Numbered from the stretch's first letter, positions 10,350 to 20,721 are shown. The stretch: DNA of 64,000 bases from Cellulomonas uda (GCF_006538705.1 NZ_BJLP01000005.1:1-64000); one strand, 5' to 3'. The notes: generated from the sequence alone by a model not told the origin. Made by a program: numbers and translations.

Positions 10350-11525
10350 ATGGACCTGCGTGCCCTGCTGCGCCCGACCGACGCCGCCGACGACCCCGCG
10401 CCGTGGGTCGACGAGGCGGCCACGCCCCGGCCCGCGCTCGACGGCGACACCACGTGCGACGTGCTCGTCGTGGGCGCCGGCCTGACCGGTCTGTGGGCCG
10501 CGTACTACCTGCTCGAGGCCGACCCGGCGCTCGACGTGCTGCTCGTCGAGCGCGGGACGACCGGTCAGGACGAGCGCGGGATCGGCGCGTGCTCTGCGCG
10601 CGTCGGGCTCGACGCCGACGGCATCGCCCAGCGGTACGGCGACGCCGCCGCGCACGACGCCCGTGCCGTGCTGCGCGACGCGGTCGTCGAGGTCGGCGGG
10701 GTCGCGGCCGTCGAGGAGGTCGAGTGCGGCTTCCGGTTCGGGGGCGAGCTCGTCGTCGCCGGGGACGACGAGGCGCTCGCGCGGCTCGCGCGGCAGGCGA
10801 CCGCGGCGACACGCTGGGGCGACGAGACGCACGTCCTGGACGCCGCCGCGCTCGCCGACCACGTCGGCGTCGAGGGTGCCGTGGGTGGGACGTGGTCGCC
10901 CGAGGCCGCGCGGCTCGACCCCGGCGCGCTCGCGCGGGGGCTGCGCGACGCGCTGCTGGCGCGCGGGGCGCGCGTGGTCGACGCCACGGCCGTGGCGCGC
11001 GTGAGCGCCGGCGCGGCGGTCACGACCCACGGGACCGTCCGCGCCGCGAGGATCGTCGACACCCGCCCGTCCGGTGCGAGCCGGGGCGCCGCGACGCTCG
11101 CGACCGCTCCCCTGCCGGAGGCGACGTGGGCGGCGGTCGGTCTCGCGCGCGGCGAGGTGCTCGCGCACTGCGACGGGCTGCGCGTCGTGCGCGAGCCCGC
11201 GGGGCGGCTCGTCGCCGGGTGCGCCCCCGCCGCCCGGCGCGGCACCCGTGCGGTCGGCGCCGCGGCGCGGTCGGCGGACGCGCTGCACGCCGCGCTCGTC
11301 GCGCTGCTGCCCGTGCTCGCCGACGCCCCCGTCACGCACGCGTGGCAGCGTCCGCTCGCCGCGCCGGGCGCGCTGCCGTCGGTCGGGCTGCAGGCCGAGC
11401 ACGCGTGGGCGCGCAGCGGCGGCACCGGGCCGGCGGCGGCCAACGTCGCCGGCAGGACGCTCGCCGAGCTGGTCACCGGCACGCAGTCCGCGCTCACGCG
11501 CGCGCCGTGGGTGCGGCGCGGCTGA
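10350..11525 (+). CDS. FAD-dependent oxidoreductase (DAO family)
   Basis: 391 residues. A Rossmann FAD-binding motif, [17 protein letters not shown], begins near residue 45, preceded by an N-terminal extension. The overall layout matches the DAO superfamily (D-amino-acid oxidase/glycine oxidase-like), which oxidises amine or alcohol groups. The substrate-binding half ([36 protein letters not shown]) is typical of the fold but does not identify the substrate. It is divergent from rseP and convergent with dxr, so it is transcribed alone. The ATG at 10350 has no strong SD. Confidence 0.82.
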   Translation: MDLRALLRPTDAADDPAPWVDEAATPRPALDGDTTCDVLVVGAGLTGLWAAYYLLEADPALDVLLVERGTTGQDERGIGACSARVGLDADGIAQRYGDAAAHDARAVLRDAVVEVGGVAAVEEVECGFRFGGELVVAGDDEALARLARQATAATRWGDETHVLDAAALADHVGVEGAVGGTWSPEAARLDPGALARGLRDALLARGARVVDATAVARVSAGAAVTTHGTVRAARIVDTRPSGASRGAATLATAPLPEATWAAVGLARGEVLAHCDGLRVVREPAGRLVAGCAPAARRGTRAVGAAARSADALHAALVALLPVLADAPVTHAWQRPLAAPGALPSVGLQAEHAWARSGGTGPAAANVAGRTLAELVTGTQSALTRAPWVRRG

Positions 11526-11532
11526 GGCCCGC

Positions 11533-11583
11533 ACCCACGGTGCTGCCGGTGGGTCAGGCTCGTGGGTCAGGCCCGTGGGTCAG
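11533..11583. repeat. Three 13-base tandem repeats with a weak bidirectional hairpin
   Basis: Three 13-base units ending in GTGGGTCAG run from 11545 to 11583 in the convergent gap between the oxidoreductase and dxr. The dxr stop codon lies inside the third unit. The first unit also pairs imperfectly with ACCCACGG at 11533-11540, giving a small terminator-like hairpin. The arrangement parallels the repeat at 3596-3652, which also covers a stop codon in a convergent gap. Confidence 0.75.
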
Positions 11584-12749
11584 ACCCGCGCGAGGATCTC
11601 GTCGGCGCGGGCGCGCGCCCAGCGCTCCGCCTCCAGCACGACGTCGAGCGTGAGGTCCGCCGCCCGCGTCCCGTCGTGCTCGTCGACCACGCGCTCCACC
11701 GTCGACACGATGTCGAGGAACCCGATGCGGCCCGCCAGGAACGCCGCCACGCACTGCTCGTTCGCCGCGTTGTAGACGGCCGGGTGCGTCGCGGACGCGG
11801 CCACGGCGTGCCGCGCGAGCCGGACCGCGCCGAACAGCTCCTCGTCGAGCGGCTCGAACGTCCACGCCGTGGGGCTCGTCCAGTCGCACGCCGCCGCCAC
11901 GTCGTCGAGCCGGTCCGGCCACGACAGCCCCAGCGCGATGGGCAGGCGCATGTCCGGCGGTGACGCCTGCGCGATCGTCGAGCCGTCGACGAACTGCACC
12001 ATCGAGTGCACGACGGACTGCGGGTGCACGACCACGTCGATCCGGTCGGCCGGGACGTCGAACAGCAGGTGCGCCTCGATGAGCTCGAGGCCCTTGTTCA
12101 TGAGGGTCGCGGAGTTGATCGTCACGACCGGGCCCATCGCCCACGTCGGGTGCGCGAGCGCCTGCTGCGGCGTCACGACCTTGACGTCGTCAGCCGTCCA
12201 GCCGCGGAACGGCCCGCCCGACGCCGTGAGCACCAGACGGGCCACCTCGACGCGCCGGCCGGAGCGCAGCGCCTGCGCGATCGCCGAGTGCTCCGAGTCC
12301 ACCGGCACGACCTGGTCGGGCCGCACGGTCGCGGCGTGCACGAGCGCGCCCCCCACCACCAGGGACTCCTTGTTGGCGAGCGCGAGCGTGCTCCCCGCGC
12401 GCAGCGCCGCGAGCGTCGGGCGCAACCCCACCGAGCCGGTGATGCCGTTGAGGACGACGTCCGCGCCGGCACCCGCGAGCTCCTCGGCCGCGGCGGAGCC
12501 CGCGAGGACCTCCACGCCGGGCACGCCCGCCCCCGCGAGCGCCTCGCGCACCGCCGGGACCCGCGCCTCGTCGGCGACCGCGACGACGCGGACGTCGAAC
12601 CGTGCCGCCTGCGCTGCGAGCGCCGCGGGATCGCCGCCGCCCGCGGCGAGGCCCACGACCTCGAACCGGTCCCGGTGACGGGCCACGACGTCCAGCGCCT
12701 GCGTCCCGATCGAGCCCGTCGACCCGAGCAGGCACACGGTCGTGGTCAT
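11580..12749 (-). CDS. dxr: 1-deoxy-D-xylulose 5-phosphate reductoisomerase
   Basis: 389 residues. Second step of the MEP isoprenoid pathway: NADPH-dependent rearrangement and reduction of DXP to MEP. The N-terminal Rossmann motif is [16 protein letters not shown]. Catalytic and metal-binding regions include [22 protein letters not shown], the flexible-loop region, and [11 protein letters not shown] near the C-terminus. Length is typical. The ATG at 12749 follows a GAGGAGG SD. Together with ispG it marks the non-mevalonate pathway. Fosmidomycin is the known inhibitor of the family. Confidence 0.97.
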   Translation of the reverse strand: MTTTVCLLGSTGSIGTQALDVVARHRDRFEVVGLAAGGGDPAALAAQAARFDVRVVAVADEARVPAVREALAGAGVPGVEVLAGSAAAEELAGAGADVVLNGITGSVGLRPTLAALRAGSTLALANKESLVVGGALVHAATVRPDQVVPVDSEHSAIAQALRSGRRVEVARLVLTASGGPFRGWTADDVKVVTPQQALAHPTWAMGPVVTINSATLMNKGLELIEAHLLFDVPADRIDVVVHPQSVVHSMVQFVDGSTIAQASPPDMRLPIALGLSWPDRLDDVAAACDWTSPTAWTFEPLDEELFGAVRLARHAVAASATHPAVYNAANEQCVAAFLAGRIGFLDIVSTVERVVDEHDGTRAADLTLDVVLEAERWARARADEILARV

Positions 12750-12792
12750 GCGAGCCTCCTCGCGGTCCTGGCCGGCCGGCGTCCGTCGTGCG

Positions 12793-13347
12793 TCACTCGA
12801 CGCCGAGCAGGACCTCGACCGCACGCGCCATGAACGCGTCGACCGCCGGCTCGCCGTACGCGTCACGGCCCTTGCGGCGCCGGAACGTCGCCGAGCGCAC
12901 CTCGCCCGACGTCAGCGGGACCCCGCGGTCGAAGTACGCCACCAGGCGGTGGCACAGCTCGTCGACGTCCGCGGGCTCGTACCCCTGCTCGCGGCCCTCG
13001 GGCGGCGCGAACCGATCACCGTCCGGACGGCCGAGCCGGCCGTAGAGCGTGCGCGCCTGCTCACCGAGCTGGGCCATCCACGCCTGCTGACCGTGCTGCG
13101 CGACGTGCTCGGCGCGCGCGCGCGCGACGAACGCCGACTCCAACCGGTCGAGCGCCGCGTCGACCGCCGCGGTCGCGTACCCGCCGCGCACCATCTCGAA
13201 CCCGACGCGGCGCACGTCCTTCGCCGACAGCGCGGTGCCCGGACCCTGCTCGTACAGCTGCCGCGCGTGGTCGAAGAACTCGTCGACCGCGTCCGGGTCG
13301 TACCCCGAGCGCAGCCGCGACACGGTCCGGAACATCCCGTCGCTCAC
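12793..13347 (-). CDS. DivIVA-domain protein
   Basis: 184 residues. Two short DivIVA-like repeats are visible: one at the N-terminus ([20 protein letters not shown]) and one near residue 115 ([19 protein letters not shown]). Each is the hydrophobic, membrane-associating element of DivIVA/Wag31-type proteins, without the long coiled coil. A similar gene stands between rlmN and dxr in other Micrococcales (from memory). The GTG at 13347 overlaps the rlmN stop (GTGA) and has a GAGGAGGA SD. A cell-pole or envelope role is possible but unproven. Confidence 0.8.
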   Translation of the reverse strand: MSDGMFRTVSRLRSGYDPDAVDEFFDHARQLYEQGPGTALSAKDVRRVGFEMVRGGYATAAVDAALDRLESAFVARARAEHVAQHGQQAWMAQLGEQARTLYGRLGRPDGDRFAPPEGREQGYEPADVDELCHRLVAYFDRGVPLTSGEVRSATFRRRKGRDAYGEPAVDAFMARAVEVLLGVE

Positions 13348-14471
13348 TCGTCCTCCTCCGCGGCGAGCTGGCCGCACGCACCGTCGATGTCGCTGCCTCG
13401 GGTGTCCCGGATGGTCGTCGGGATCCCGTGCGCACGCAAGCGTGCCACGAACTCCTGCTCCACCCGAGGATCGCTCGCCGTCCACCTCGAGTTCGGCACC
13501 GGGTTGAGCGGGATGGGGTTGCAGTGCACCCAGCCCTTGCCGCGCGCGTTGAGCTTCTCGCCGAGCAGGTCGGCACGCCACGCGTGGTCGTTCACGTCGC
13601 GGATCAGCGCGTACTCGATCGACACGCGGCGGCCCGTGACGTCGAAGTAGTGCCGCGCGGCGTCCAGCGCCTCGTCGACGTCCCAGCGCGTGTTGACCGG
13701 CACCAGCTCGCTGCGCAGCTCGTCGTCCGGAGCGTGCAGCGAGAGCGCGAGCGTCACCGGGATGCCCTCGTCCGCGAGCTTGCGCATCGCCGGGACCATG
13801 CCCACCGTCGAGACCGTCACGTTGCGCGCCGACAGGCCCAGGCCCTCGGGGGCGGGCGCGACCAACGTCCGGACGGTCGCCATGATCGCCTTGTAGTTCG
13901 CGAGGGGCTCCCCCATGCCCATGAACACCACGTTCGACAGCCGCGTCGGGCCGCCGGGGACCTCACCCGCCTGCAGCGAGCGCGCCGCCTCGCGGACCTG
14001 CTCGACGATCTCGGCGGTCGACAGGTTGCGCGTCAGGCCCATCTGGCCCGTCGCGCAGAACGCGCACGCCAGCCCGCAGCCCGCCTGGCTCGAGATGCAC
14101 AGGGTGGTGCGGTTCGAGTAGCGCATCAGCACCGACTCGACCTTCGCGTGGTCGAACAGGTGCCACAGCGTCTTGACCGTGGTGCCGCCGTCGGCCGTCT
14201 GCGTGCGCGCCTTCGTCAGGAGCGGCGGGAACAGGTCCTCGACCAGCTTCTCGCGGCTCGCCGCGGGCAGGTCCGTCATCGCGTCCGCGTCGGCCGTCAG
14301 GTGCGTGAAGTAGTGGGTCGCGAGCTGCTTGGCGCGGAACGGCTTCTCGCCGAGGGCCGTGACCGCTGCGACGCGCTCGTCGGGCGTCAGGTCGACGAAG
14401 TGGCGCGGCGGCTTGCCGCGCGGACCGCGCACGGGCGACGAGAGATCCAGACGGACGGGGGTGGCAGGCAC
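13344..14471 (-). CDS. rlmN: Dual-specificity rRNA/tRNA methyltransferase RlmN
   Basis: 375 residues. Radical SAM enzyme that methylates C2 of A2503 in 23S rRNA and A37 in some tRNAs. The cluster motif CGLACAFC follows SSQAG near residue 120. Other family landmarks are [13 protein letters not shown], the SAM-contact TVSTVGMVP, and a C-terminal Cys in [10 protein letters not shown] that acts in the ping-pong methyl transfer. The GTG at 14471 has a GGAG SD seven to eight bases upstream. It is 29 bases downstream of cdsA and coupled to the DivIVA-domain gene. Confidence 0.96.
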   Translation of the reverse strand: MPATPVRLDLSSPVRGPRGKPPRHFVDLTPDERVAAVTALGEKPFRAKQLATHYFTHLTADADAMTDLPAASREKLVEDLFPPLLTKARTQTADGGTTVKTLWHLFDHAKVESVLMRYSNRTTLCISSQAGCGLACAFCATGQMGLTRNLSTAEIVEQVREAARSLQAGEVPGGPTRLSNVVFMGMGEPLANYKAIMATVRTLVAPAPEGLGLSARNVTVSTVGMVPAMRKLADEGIPVTLALSLHAPDDELRSELVPVNTRWDVDEALDAARHYFDVTGRRVSIEYALIRDVNDHAWRADLLGEKLNARGKGWVHCNPIPLNPVPNSRWTASDPRVEQEFVARLRAHGIPTTIRDTRGSDIDGACGQLAAEEDE

Positions 14472-14500
14472 GGTGGTACTCCGGGACGAGAGGGCGGTGC

Positions 14501-15349
14501 TCAGAACAGCACGGGAGGCGGCTGGAGCAGCGTGAGGATGAGGTAGACGGCGGGCGCCGTCAGCAGGAGCGAGTCGAGGCGGTCGAGGACACCGCCGTGA
14601 CCCGGGACGAGGCGGCCCATGTCCTTGAGCTCGAGGTCGCGCTTGAGCATCGACTCGGCGAGGTCGCCGAGCGTCGCCGACACCACGGTCGACAGCCCCA
14701 GGAACACGCCGACCAGCGGCTCGCCCTCGAAGGCGACCTGGATGCTCACGACCCCCACGACGCACGCGAGGACGAGCGAGCCCGCGAGGCCCTCCCAGGA
14801 CTTCTTCGGGCTGACCGACGGTGCGAGCGGGTGCCGCCCGAGCAGCACGCCGACCGCGAACCCACCCGTGTCGCTCGCGACGACGAGCAGGATGAACACC
14901 ATGACGCGCGCGGGCCCGTCGCTCTCCGCGAGCATGAGCATCACGAAGCCCGCCAGGAACGGCAGGTACGCGGCCGCGAACGCGCCGCCGATGATGTCGC
15001 GCAGCGCGCGCGACCCGCTGCCGTCGAGCACGCGCCACACCATGACGCCGCCCACGGTCAGCATGAACGACACGAACAGCGCCTCGGAACCCGCCGTGTA
15101 CGCCGAGACGAGGATGCCGACCGAGCCGACGAGCAGCGGCAGCAGCGGCAGGTGGATCGCGCGCCGCGCGAACGCCTGCGCGAGCTCCCACAGCCCCGCG
15201 CAGACCACGAGCACCGCGAGGACGACGAACGCCTCCTTGCGGATGAACAAGGACGCGACGACGACGACGAGGAGGCCGACGCCCACCGTGATCGCGACCG
15301 GGAGGTCGCGACCCGGCTTCGTCGAGCGGGGGGCTGCGAGCTGCGTCAT
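14501..15349 (-). CDS. cdsA: Phosphatidate cytidylyltransferase
   Basis: 282 residues. This integral membrane enzyme makes CDP-diacylglycerol from phosphatidate and CTP, the precursor of phosphatidylglycerol, cardiolipin and PI. About eight hydrophobic segments are seen. The family signature runs from [16 protein letters not shown] to [12 protein letters not shown] near the C-terminus. The start overlaps the frr stop by one base (TGATG), so expression is coupled to frr. The frr-cdsA-rlmN order is conserved in actinobacteria. Confidence 0.96.
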   Translation of the reverse strand: MTQLAAPRSTKPGRDLPVAITVGVGLLVVVVASLFIRKEAFVVLAVLVVCAGLWELAQAFARRAIHLPLLPLLVGSVGILVSAYTAGSEALFVSFMLTVGGVMVWRVLDGSGSRALRDIIGGAFAAAYLPFLAGFVMLMLAESDGPARVMVFILLVVASDTGGFAVGVLLGRHPLAPSVSPKKSWEGLAGSLVLACVVGVVSIQVAFEGEPLVGVFLGLSTVVSATLGDLAESMLKRDLELKDMGRLVPGHGGVLDRLDSLLLTAPAVYLILTLLQPPPVLF

Positions 15350-15906
15350 CAGACCTCGAGGAGCTCGCTCTCCTTGGCGGCGAGCAGGTGGTCGATGAGC
15401 TCGACGTGCCGCTTGGTGAGCGCCTCGAGCTCCTTCTCCGCACGCGTGACCTCGTCCTCGCCGGCCTCGCCGTCCTTGACGATGCGGTCCAGCTCCTCCT
15501 TGGCGCGGCGGCGCACCGAGCGCACCGAGATGCGCGCGTCCTCGGCCTTGTGCTTCGCGAGCTTCACGAAGTCGCGGCGACGCTCCTCCGTGAGCGCGGG
15601 CAGGACCACCCGGATCACGTTGCCGTCGTTCGTCGGGTTCACGCCCAGGTCCGAGTCCCGCAGGGCCTTCTCGACCGCCGCCGTCGACGACTTGTCGAAC
15701 GGCGAGACGAGGATCGTGCGCGCCTCGGTCACGTTGAACGACGCGAGCTGCTGCAGCGGCGTGGGCGCGCCGTAGTAGTCGACGAAGATCTTCGAGAACA
15801 TCGCCGCGTTCGCACGACCGGTCCGGATGGTCGCGAAGTCGTCCTTGGCGACCTCGACGGCCTTGTCCATCTTCTCCTCGGCCTCGAAGAGAGTCTCGTC
15901 GATCAC
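15349..15906 (-). CDS. frr: Ribosome recycling factor
   Basis: 185 residues, the standard length. RRF splits post-termination ribosomes together with EF-G. It shows the family pattern of an N-terminal helix ([21 protein letters not shown]), the middle domain ([14 protein letters not shown]), and two long C-terminal helices ([20 protein letters not shown]). The GTG at 15906 is preceded by AGGAG. It lies 64 bases after pyrH, and the pair is a conserved module. Confidence 0.97.
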   Translation of the reverse strand: MIDETLFEAEEKMDKAVEVAKDDFATIRTGRANAAMFSKIFVDYYGAPTPLQQLASFNVTEARTILVSPFDKSSTAAVEKALRDSDLGVNPTNDGNVIRVVLPALTEERRRDFVKLAKHKAEDARISVRSVRRRAKEELDRIVKDGEAGEDEVTRAEKELEALTKRHVELIDHLLAAKESELLEV

Positions 15907-15970
15907 CGGTGCTCCTAGGTGTCGGTCGTGCTGGGCGTGGGTGGGACTGCGCTGTGGGAGGACCGTGGCC

Positions 15971-16714
15971 TCAGCCGACGGTCACCGTCGTGCCGATCTT
16001 CTCACCTCGCAGGACGCGGGTGACGTTGCCCGCGCCCTCCAGGCCGAAGACCTGCATCTGCATGTCGTTGTCGCGGGCCATCGACAGGGCGGTCTGGTCC
16101 ATGACCCCGAGGTCGCCCACGATCGCGTCGGTGTAGCTCAGGTGCTCGAGACGCCGGGCGTCCGGGTCCTTGCGCGGGTCCGCGGTGTAGACCGCGTCGA
16201 CGCCGTTCTTGCCCATGAGCACCTCCTGGCAGTGCGTCTCGAGGGCGCGCTGCACGCAGACGGTGTCGGTCGAGAAGTACGGCATGCCGGCGCCCGCGCC
16301 GAAGATCACGACGCGGCCCTTCTCGAGGTGCCGGATCGCGCGCAGCGGGATGTAGGGCTCGGCGACCTGGCCCATCGTGATGGCGGTCTGCACGCGGGTG
16401 CTGACGCCGGCCTGCTCGAGGAGGTCCTGGAGCGCCAGGCAGTTCATCACCGTGCCGAGCATGCCCATGTAGTCCGCACGCGCACGGTCCATGCCGTTCT
16501 GCGCGAGCTCGGCGCCGCGGAAGAAGTTGCCACCGCCGACGACGATCGCGACCTGCACGCCCGCCCGGACCGCAACCGCGATCTCCTCGGCGATGCGCCG
16601 GATCACGTCGACCGCGAGGCCGACCGCCCCGCCGCCGAACGTCTCGCCCGAGAGCTTGAGGAGCACCCGCCGCGGGGCGGCGCTCGTGTCGTCGGTGGTG
16701 GGGTCCGGGGTCAC
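15971..16714 (-). CDS. pyrH: Uridylate kinase
   Basis: 247 residues. It phosphorylates UMP to UDP in pyrimidine synthesis and belongs to the amino-acid kinase fold rather than the P-loop kinases. The N-terminal [19 protein letters not shown] and the C-terminal [12 protein letters not shown] are diagnostic. The GTG at 16714 is positioned behind a perfect AGGAGG. A terminator hairpin upstream separates it from tsf, so pyrH-frr-cdsA-rlmN likely has its own promoter in the 80-base gap. Confidence 0.97.
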   Translation of the reverse strand: MTPDPTTDDTSAAPRRVLLKLSGETFGGGAVGLAVDVIRRIAEEIAVAVRAGVQVAIVVGGGNFFRGAELAQNGMDRARADYMGMLGTVMNCLALQDLLEQAGVSTRVQTAITMGQVAEPYIPLRAIRHLEKGRVVIFGAGAGMPYFSTDTVCVQRALETHCQEVLMGKNGVDAVYTADPRKDPDARRLEHLSYTDAIVGDLGVMDQTALSMARDNDMQMQVFGLEGAGNVTRVLRGEKIGTTVTVG

Positions 16715-16750
16715 TGCGCCTCCTGCGTGCGGTCGGGATGGTGCTATGAC

Positions 16751-16779
16751 GGTGGCCCCGGCCGTGGGCCGGGGCCACC
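16751..16779 (-). terminator. Hairpin terminator after tsf
   Basis: A perfect 13-base stem (GGTGGCCCCGGCC and its complement) with a GTG loop begins 16 bases beyond the tsf stop. No U-tract follows, as is common in very GC-rich actinobacteria. It should end the rpsB-tsf transcript before pyrH. Confidence 0.85.
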
Positions 16780-16794
16780 GATCAGGTGTGCAGG

Positions 16795-17640
16795 TCAGGC
16801 ACCCACGCGGTACCGCACGAACGCCGTCACCGAGCCGCCGGCCTCCGCCAGCACCTGGCCGACCGACTTCTTCGGGTCCTTGGCGAACGGCTGGTCGACC
16901 AGCACGGTCTCCTTGAAGTACCCGGTCAGACGGCCCTCGACGATCTTCGGCAGCGCGGCCTCGGGCTTGCCCTCGTTGCGCGCGGTCTCCTCGGCGATCT
17001 TGCGCTCGTTCTCGACCGTCTCGGCCGGGACCTCGTCACGCGTGAGGAAGGCCGGCGAGTACGCCGCGATGTGCGTCGCGATGTCGCGCGCCACCGAGGC
17101 GCCCGCCGCGTCGGTCGCCACGAGGACGCCGACCTGCGGGGGCAGGTCCTTGTTGACCTTGTGCAGGTACACCTCGACGTGCTCGCCGGCCACGTGGGCC
17201 AGGCGGCGCACGACGATCCGCTCGCCGAGGGTGGCGGCCGTCTCGTCGACGATGTTCTGCACCGTGGTGCCCTCGTACTCGGACGAGGTCAGCGCGTCCG
17301 CGTCACGAGCGCCCGTGGCCACCGCGGCCGCGAGCACGCGCTCGGCCAGCGAGATGAACGACTCGCTCTTCGCGACGAAGTCCGTCTCCGAGTTGACCTC
17401 GACGAGCACGCCGGACTGGCCCTCGCCGTCGGCCGTCGGGCCGACGTGCGCCGCGACGAGACCGTCCGACGCCGAGCGGCCCTCACGCTTGCCGACGCCC
17501 TTGAGGCCCTTCACGCGGATGATCTCGAGCGCCTTGGCGGAGTCGCCCTCGGCCTCCTCGAGCGCCTTCTTGACGTCGAGCATGCCGGCGCCGGTCTTCT
17601 CGCGCAGGTCCTTGATGTCCTGGAGCGAGTAGTTCGCCAT
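16795..17640 (-). CDS. tsf: Translation elongation factor Ts
   Basis: 281 residues. EF-Ts is the nucleotide exchange factor of EF-Tu. The N-terminal UBA-like region reads [20 protein letters not shown], followed by the exchange motif [12 protein letters not shown]. The C-terminal dimerisation/coiled region ([19 protein letters not shown]) is complete. It follows rpsB by 49 bases, the near-universal rpsB-tsf pair. Confidence 0.98.
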   Translation of the reverse strand: MANYSLQDIKDLREKTGAGMLDVKKALEEAEGDSAKALEIIRVKGLKGVGKREGRSASDGLVAAHVGPTADGEGQSGVLVEVNSETDFVAKSESFISLAERVLAAAVATGARDADALTSSEYEGTTVQNIVDETAATLGERIVVRRLAHVAGEHVEVYLHKVNKDLPPQVGVLVATDAAGASVARDIATHIAAYSPAFLTRDEVPAETVENERKIAEETARNEGKPEAALPKIVEGRLTGYFKETVLVDQPFAKDPKKSVGQVLAEAGGSVTAFVRYRVGA

Positions 17641-17689
17641 CAGTGGTGTCCGTTCTTGTCGATGGAGCGGGATGCGGACGAGCGGGTGC

Positions 17690-18628
17690 TCAGGCCTCGT
17701 CGGCCGGCGCGGCCGGCTCGTCGGCGGCGGGCGCCTCGGCAGCCGGGGCGTCGGCGGCGGGCGCCTCGGCGGCGGGGGCCTCGGCAGCGGGGGCCTCGGC
17801 GGCCGGAGCCTCCGCAGCGGCCTCGGCGGCCGGCGCGGCGGCGAGGTCGGCCTCGGCGCCCGCGAGCAGCTCGCGCTCCCACTCGGCGAGCGGCTCGGCC
17901 TCGGCCTCGGCGCCGCCCTCGGCGGACGCCTTGCCGGAGTGACGCTTCATGAGGCCGTCGGCGACCGCGTCCGCGATCACACGGGTGAGCAGCTGCACGG
18001 CGCGGATCGCGTCGTCGTTGCCCGGGATCGGGTAGTCGACGACGTCGGGGTCGCAGTTGGTGTCGAGGATCGCGACCACCGGGATGCCCAGCTTGCGCGC
18101 CTCGTCGACGGCGAGGTGCTCCTTGTTCGTGTCGACGATCCACACGGCCGACGGGACCTTGGCCATGTCGCGGATGCCGCCGAGCGTCTTCGCGAGCTTG
18201 TCCTTCTCGCGGCGCAGGACGAGCAGCTCCTTCTTCGTCAGGCCCGAGGCCGCGACGTCGTCGAAGTCGATCTGCTCGAGCTCCTTGAGGCGCTGCAGCC
18301 GCTTGTGGATGGTCGAGAAGTTGGTGAGCATGCCGCCCAGCCAGCGCTGGTTGACGTAGGGCATGCCGACGCGGGCGGCCTGCTCGGCGACCGGCTCCTG
18401 CGCCTGCTTCTTGGTGCCGACGAACAGGATCGACCCACCGTGCGCGACGGTCTGCGACACGAAGTCGTAGGCGCGGTCGATGTAGGTGAGCGACTGCTGC
18501 AGGTCGACGATGTAGATGCCGTTGCGCTCGGTGAAGATGAAGCGCTTCATCTTGGGGTTCCAGCGGCGGGTCTGGTGCCCGAAGTGGACACCGCTCTCGA
18601 GCAGCTGGCGCATGGTCACGACGGCCAT
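17690..18628 (-). CDS. rpsB: 30S ribosomal protein S2
   Basis: 312 residues. S2 binds the 30S head and is needed for S1 binding where S1 exists. The core ([46 protein letters not shown]) is fully conserved. From about residue 250 there is a long low-complexity tail, an Ala/Glu/Pro repeat (AEAPAAEAP units), which makes the protein longer than the usual ~250-270 residues. Such tails are common on actinobacterial S2. The ATG at 18628 has a GGAAGG SD. Confidence 0.97.
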   Translation of the reverse strand: MAVVTMRQLLESGVHFGHQTRRWNPKMKRFIFTERNGIYIVDLQQSLTYIDRAYDFVSQTVAHGGSILFVGTKKQAQEPVAEQAARVGMPYVNQRWLGGMLTNFSTIHKRLQRLKELEQIDFDDVAASGLTKKELLVLRREKDKLAKTLGGIRDMAKVPSAVWIVDTNKEHLAVDEARKLGIPVVAILDTNCDPDVVDYPIPGNDDAIRAVQLLTRVIADAVADGLMKRHSGKASAEGGAEAEAEPLAEWERELLAGAEADLAAAPAAEAAAEAPAAEAPAAEAPAAEAPAADAPAAEAPAADEPAAPADEA

Positions 18629-18905
18629 GGCACTTCCTTCCGTGGCGGGCCGCAGCGGCGGCACGCACGTCGGGCGGGGCACACCTGGATGAGCCCCGCG
18701 TTGCGGTTTGTCGGCCCCGGCGGTCGCCGGTGCCCCTGGCGCCACGACGGCCCGCACCGCGACCACCGGCGAACCGGCGTCCACGGACCTGTGCGGGCAC
18801 GCCTCGCGGTGCGGGACCGGCTCGGCGGACGTACCGCCGGACGGTCGCGACCAGGATGATGGCGCGCGAAGTCGACCGGCTCTCACCGGTCGCGCGGCAA
18901 GTCTA
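18629..18905 (-). promoter_or_regulatory. Candidate rpsB promoter and long structured leader
   Basis: The 423 bases between rpsB and the divergent M23 gene hold no other gene. On the minus strand a TAGACT -10-like box lies at 18905-18900; no good -35 was found. If used, it gives an untranslated leader of about 260-270 bases. Inside the leader a perfect 7-base stem (GCGGGGC with its complement, 18674-18699, 12-base loop) lies 45-70 bases upstream of the start codon. Ribosomal protein leaders often carry autoregulatory structures, so control by S2 is possible but unproven. Confidence 0.4.
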
Positions 18906-19051
18906 GCCCACCGCGGGCCCGACCCCGACCGGACGGACCCGACCACCCGTGGTCACCACGACCCGACCCCAGCCCCGCGGCGAGAGCGCCTCCTCCCCAG
19001 CGCGCACCACGGTCGGCTCTGCGGCACCGGTCCGTGCAGCACGGTGTCCGC

Positions 19052-19642
19052 ATGAGCGACCAGTGCACGCCGACGACGACCGCCCCGAGGCGCGGGGTGC
19101 GCCGCGCGCGGGCGTCGCGAGCGGGTGCTGCCGTCCTCGTCCTCGCGGCGGTCACGCTGGCCGCGCCGTCCGCCGCGCTCGTCGTCGCGCCCGGGTCGGC
19201 GCAGGACGCGTCATCGCAGGACGAGGGCGCGGGGGGCTACGTGCTGCCCCTCCCCGGTGCCCGCGTGGTGCGCGGTCTCGAGGCGCCGCCGCAGCCGTGG
19301 GCGGCGGGGCACCGTGGCGTGGACCTCGCGACGGCGGTCGGGGCGGTCGTCGTCGCACCCCAGTCGGGCGTCGTCGCGTTCGCGGGCCGCGTCGCGGGCC
19401 GGCCCGTGGTCACGATCCGCCACGACGACGGCCTCACCACGAGCCTCGAGCCGGTCACGACGAGCACGGCCGTCGGCGCGCGCGTCGCACGCGGCTCCCC
19501 GGTCGGCACGGTCGACGCCGCGGCCGGTCACTGTGCGCCGACGACGTGCGTGCACTGGGGGGTGCGGTCGGCTCCCGACCGCTACCTCGACCCGCTCACG
19601 CTCGTGCGGGGCCTGGGCCCGGTCGTGCTGCTGCCCGGGTGA
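19052..19642 (+). CDS. Secreted M23-family (LytM-type) peptidase-like protein
   Basis: 196 residues with an N-terminal basic stretch and hydrophobic signal segment (GAAVLVLAAVTLAAPSAAL), so probably exported. The LytM domain has the first zinc-binding motif GHRGVDLA. The second motif, normally HxH, reads CVHWGV, with Cys in place of the first His. Such degenerate forms can be inactive scaffolds or activators. It is divergent from rpsB, where M23 proteins are often found in actinobacteria. The ATG at 19052 is preferred; an in-frame GTG at 19034 is possible. Confidence 0.85.
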   Translation: MSDQCTPTTTAPRRGVRRARASRAGAAVLVLAAVTLAAPSAALVVAPGSAQDASSQDEGAGGYVLPLPGARVVRGLEAPPQPWAAGHRGVDLATAVGAVVVAPQSGVVAFAGRVAGRPVVTIRHDDGLTTSLEPVTTSTAVGARVARGSPVGTVDAAAGHCAPTTCVHWGVRSAPDRYLDPLTLVRGLGPVVLLPG

Positions 19643-19677
19643 CCCGCCGTCCGCCAGTGCGGGACGCGGGCACCGCC

Positions 19678-20706
19678 TCAGCCGCGCTCGGCGTCCGTGA
19701 GCCGCGTACGCAGCCGCGTCATCGCGGCGGTGTGCATCTGGGAGATGCGCGACTCGGTCACGCCGAGCACCCGGCCGATCTCCGCGAGCGTCATGCCCTC
19801 GTAGTAGTACAGGACGACGACGATGCGCTCACGCTCCCCGAGCTGCTCGATCGAGCGCGCCAGCAGGTGAGCCGTCTCCGCGTCGGCGAGCGTGCCCGCC
19901 GGGTCGTCGATCCGGTCGTCGCACAGCGTGTCGCCGAGCGAGACGCCACCGGTGCGGTCCTCGCCGCCGAGCAGCTCGTCGAGGGCCGCGAGGTTCGACG
20001 TCGCGAGCTGGGAGCACACCTGACGCAGCTCGCCCACCGGCACCTGCAGGTGCGCCGCGAGCTCCGCCTCGGTGGGGGCGCGGTGCAGCGTGGCCTCGAG
20101 CTCGGCCTGGGCGCGGTCGATCGAGCGCGCCTTGGTCCGCACCGAGCGCGGGACCCAGTCCATCGCCCGCAGCTCGTCGATGATCGCGCCGCGGATGCGC
20201 GAGGACGCGTACGACTCGAACTTCACCGACCGGTCGAGCTGGTACTTCTCGATCGCGTCGATCAGGCCGAACATGCCGTAGGAGACCAGGTCCGCCTGCT
20301 CGACCGTCGCGGGCAGGCGCATCCCCACGCGACCCGCGACCGCGGACACGAGCGACGCGTAGTGCAGGATCAGGGCGTCGCGGTGCGCGCGCTCCCCCGT
20401 GCTCTTGTACGCGGTCCACACGTCCGTGACGTCCGCGGGCTGCACGCCACGCTGCGTCGGGACCTCGGGCAGCGCGATGACGTCGGCGAGGTCGACGAGC
20501 TCGGCGGTGACGACCTCGTCGGCGAGGTCCGCACCGGCCTGCTCGGCGTCGACGAGCGCGGCGTCGGGCACGAGCGTGTCGAGCTCGACGGCGTCGTCGA
20601 GCTCGACCGCGAACACCCCGCGCTGCTGCGGGATCGTCCCGACGGGGGCCGCGTCGTCACGAGCGACGGCACGCACCGCTGCGGGCGCGTCCAGGTGGAT
20701 CGTCAT
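19678..20706 (-). CDS. whiG: WhiG/FliA-family RNA polymerase sigma factor
   Basis: 342 residues. Sigma-70 group 3 factor. Region 2 (ILHYASLVSAVAGRVG, LVSYGMFGLIDAIEKY, FESYASSRIRGAIIDELR) and region 3 are followed by region 4 with the helix-turn-helix MTLAEIGRVLGVTESRISQM. The DWVPRSVR sequence is typical of WhiG/FliA. About 95 residues precede region 2, an acidic Ala/Asp/Glu/Val-rich extension longer than in FliA or WhiG. It follows xerC by 15 bases. In motile actinobacteria such factors drive flagellar genes; in Streptomyces, sporulation. Confidence 0.93.
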   Translation of the reverse strand: MTIHLDAPAAVRAVARDDAAPVGTIPQQRGVFAVELDDAVELDTLVPDAALVDAEQAGADLADEVVTAELVDLADVIALPEVPTQRGVQPADVTDVWTAYKSTGERAHRDALILHYASLVSAVAGRVGMRLPATVEQADLVSYGMFGLIDAIEKYQLDRSVKFESYASSRIRGAIIDELRAMDWVPRSVRTKARSIDRAQAELEATLHRAPTEAELAAHLQVPVGELRQVCSQLATSNLAALDELLGGEDRTGGVSLGDTLCDDRIDDPAGTLADAETAHLLARSIEQLGERERIVVVLYYYEGMTLAEIGRVLGVTESRISQMHTAAMTRLRTRLTDAERG

Positions 20707-20721
20707 GGTGGCTGTCCGTCC

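Noticed and set aside
17690-17900. Repetitive stretch at the rpsB 3' end as a repeat element or CRISPR-like array
   Set aside because: The repeat is in frame and encodes an Ala/Glu/Pro tail of S2; there are no spacers of constant length.
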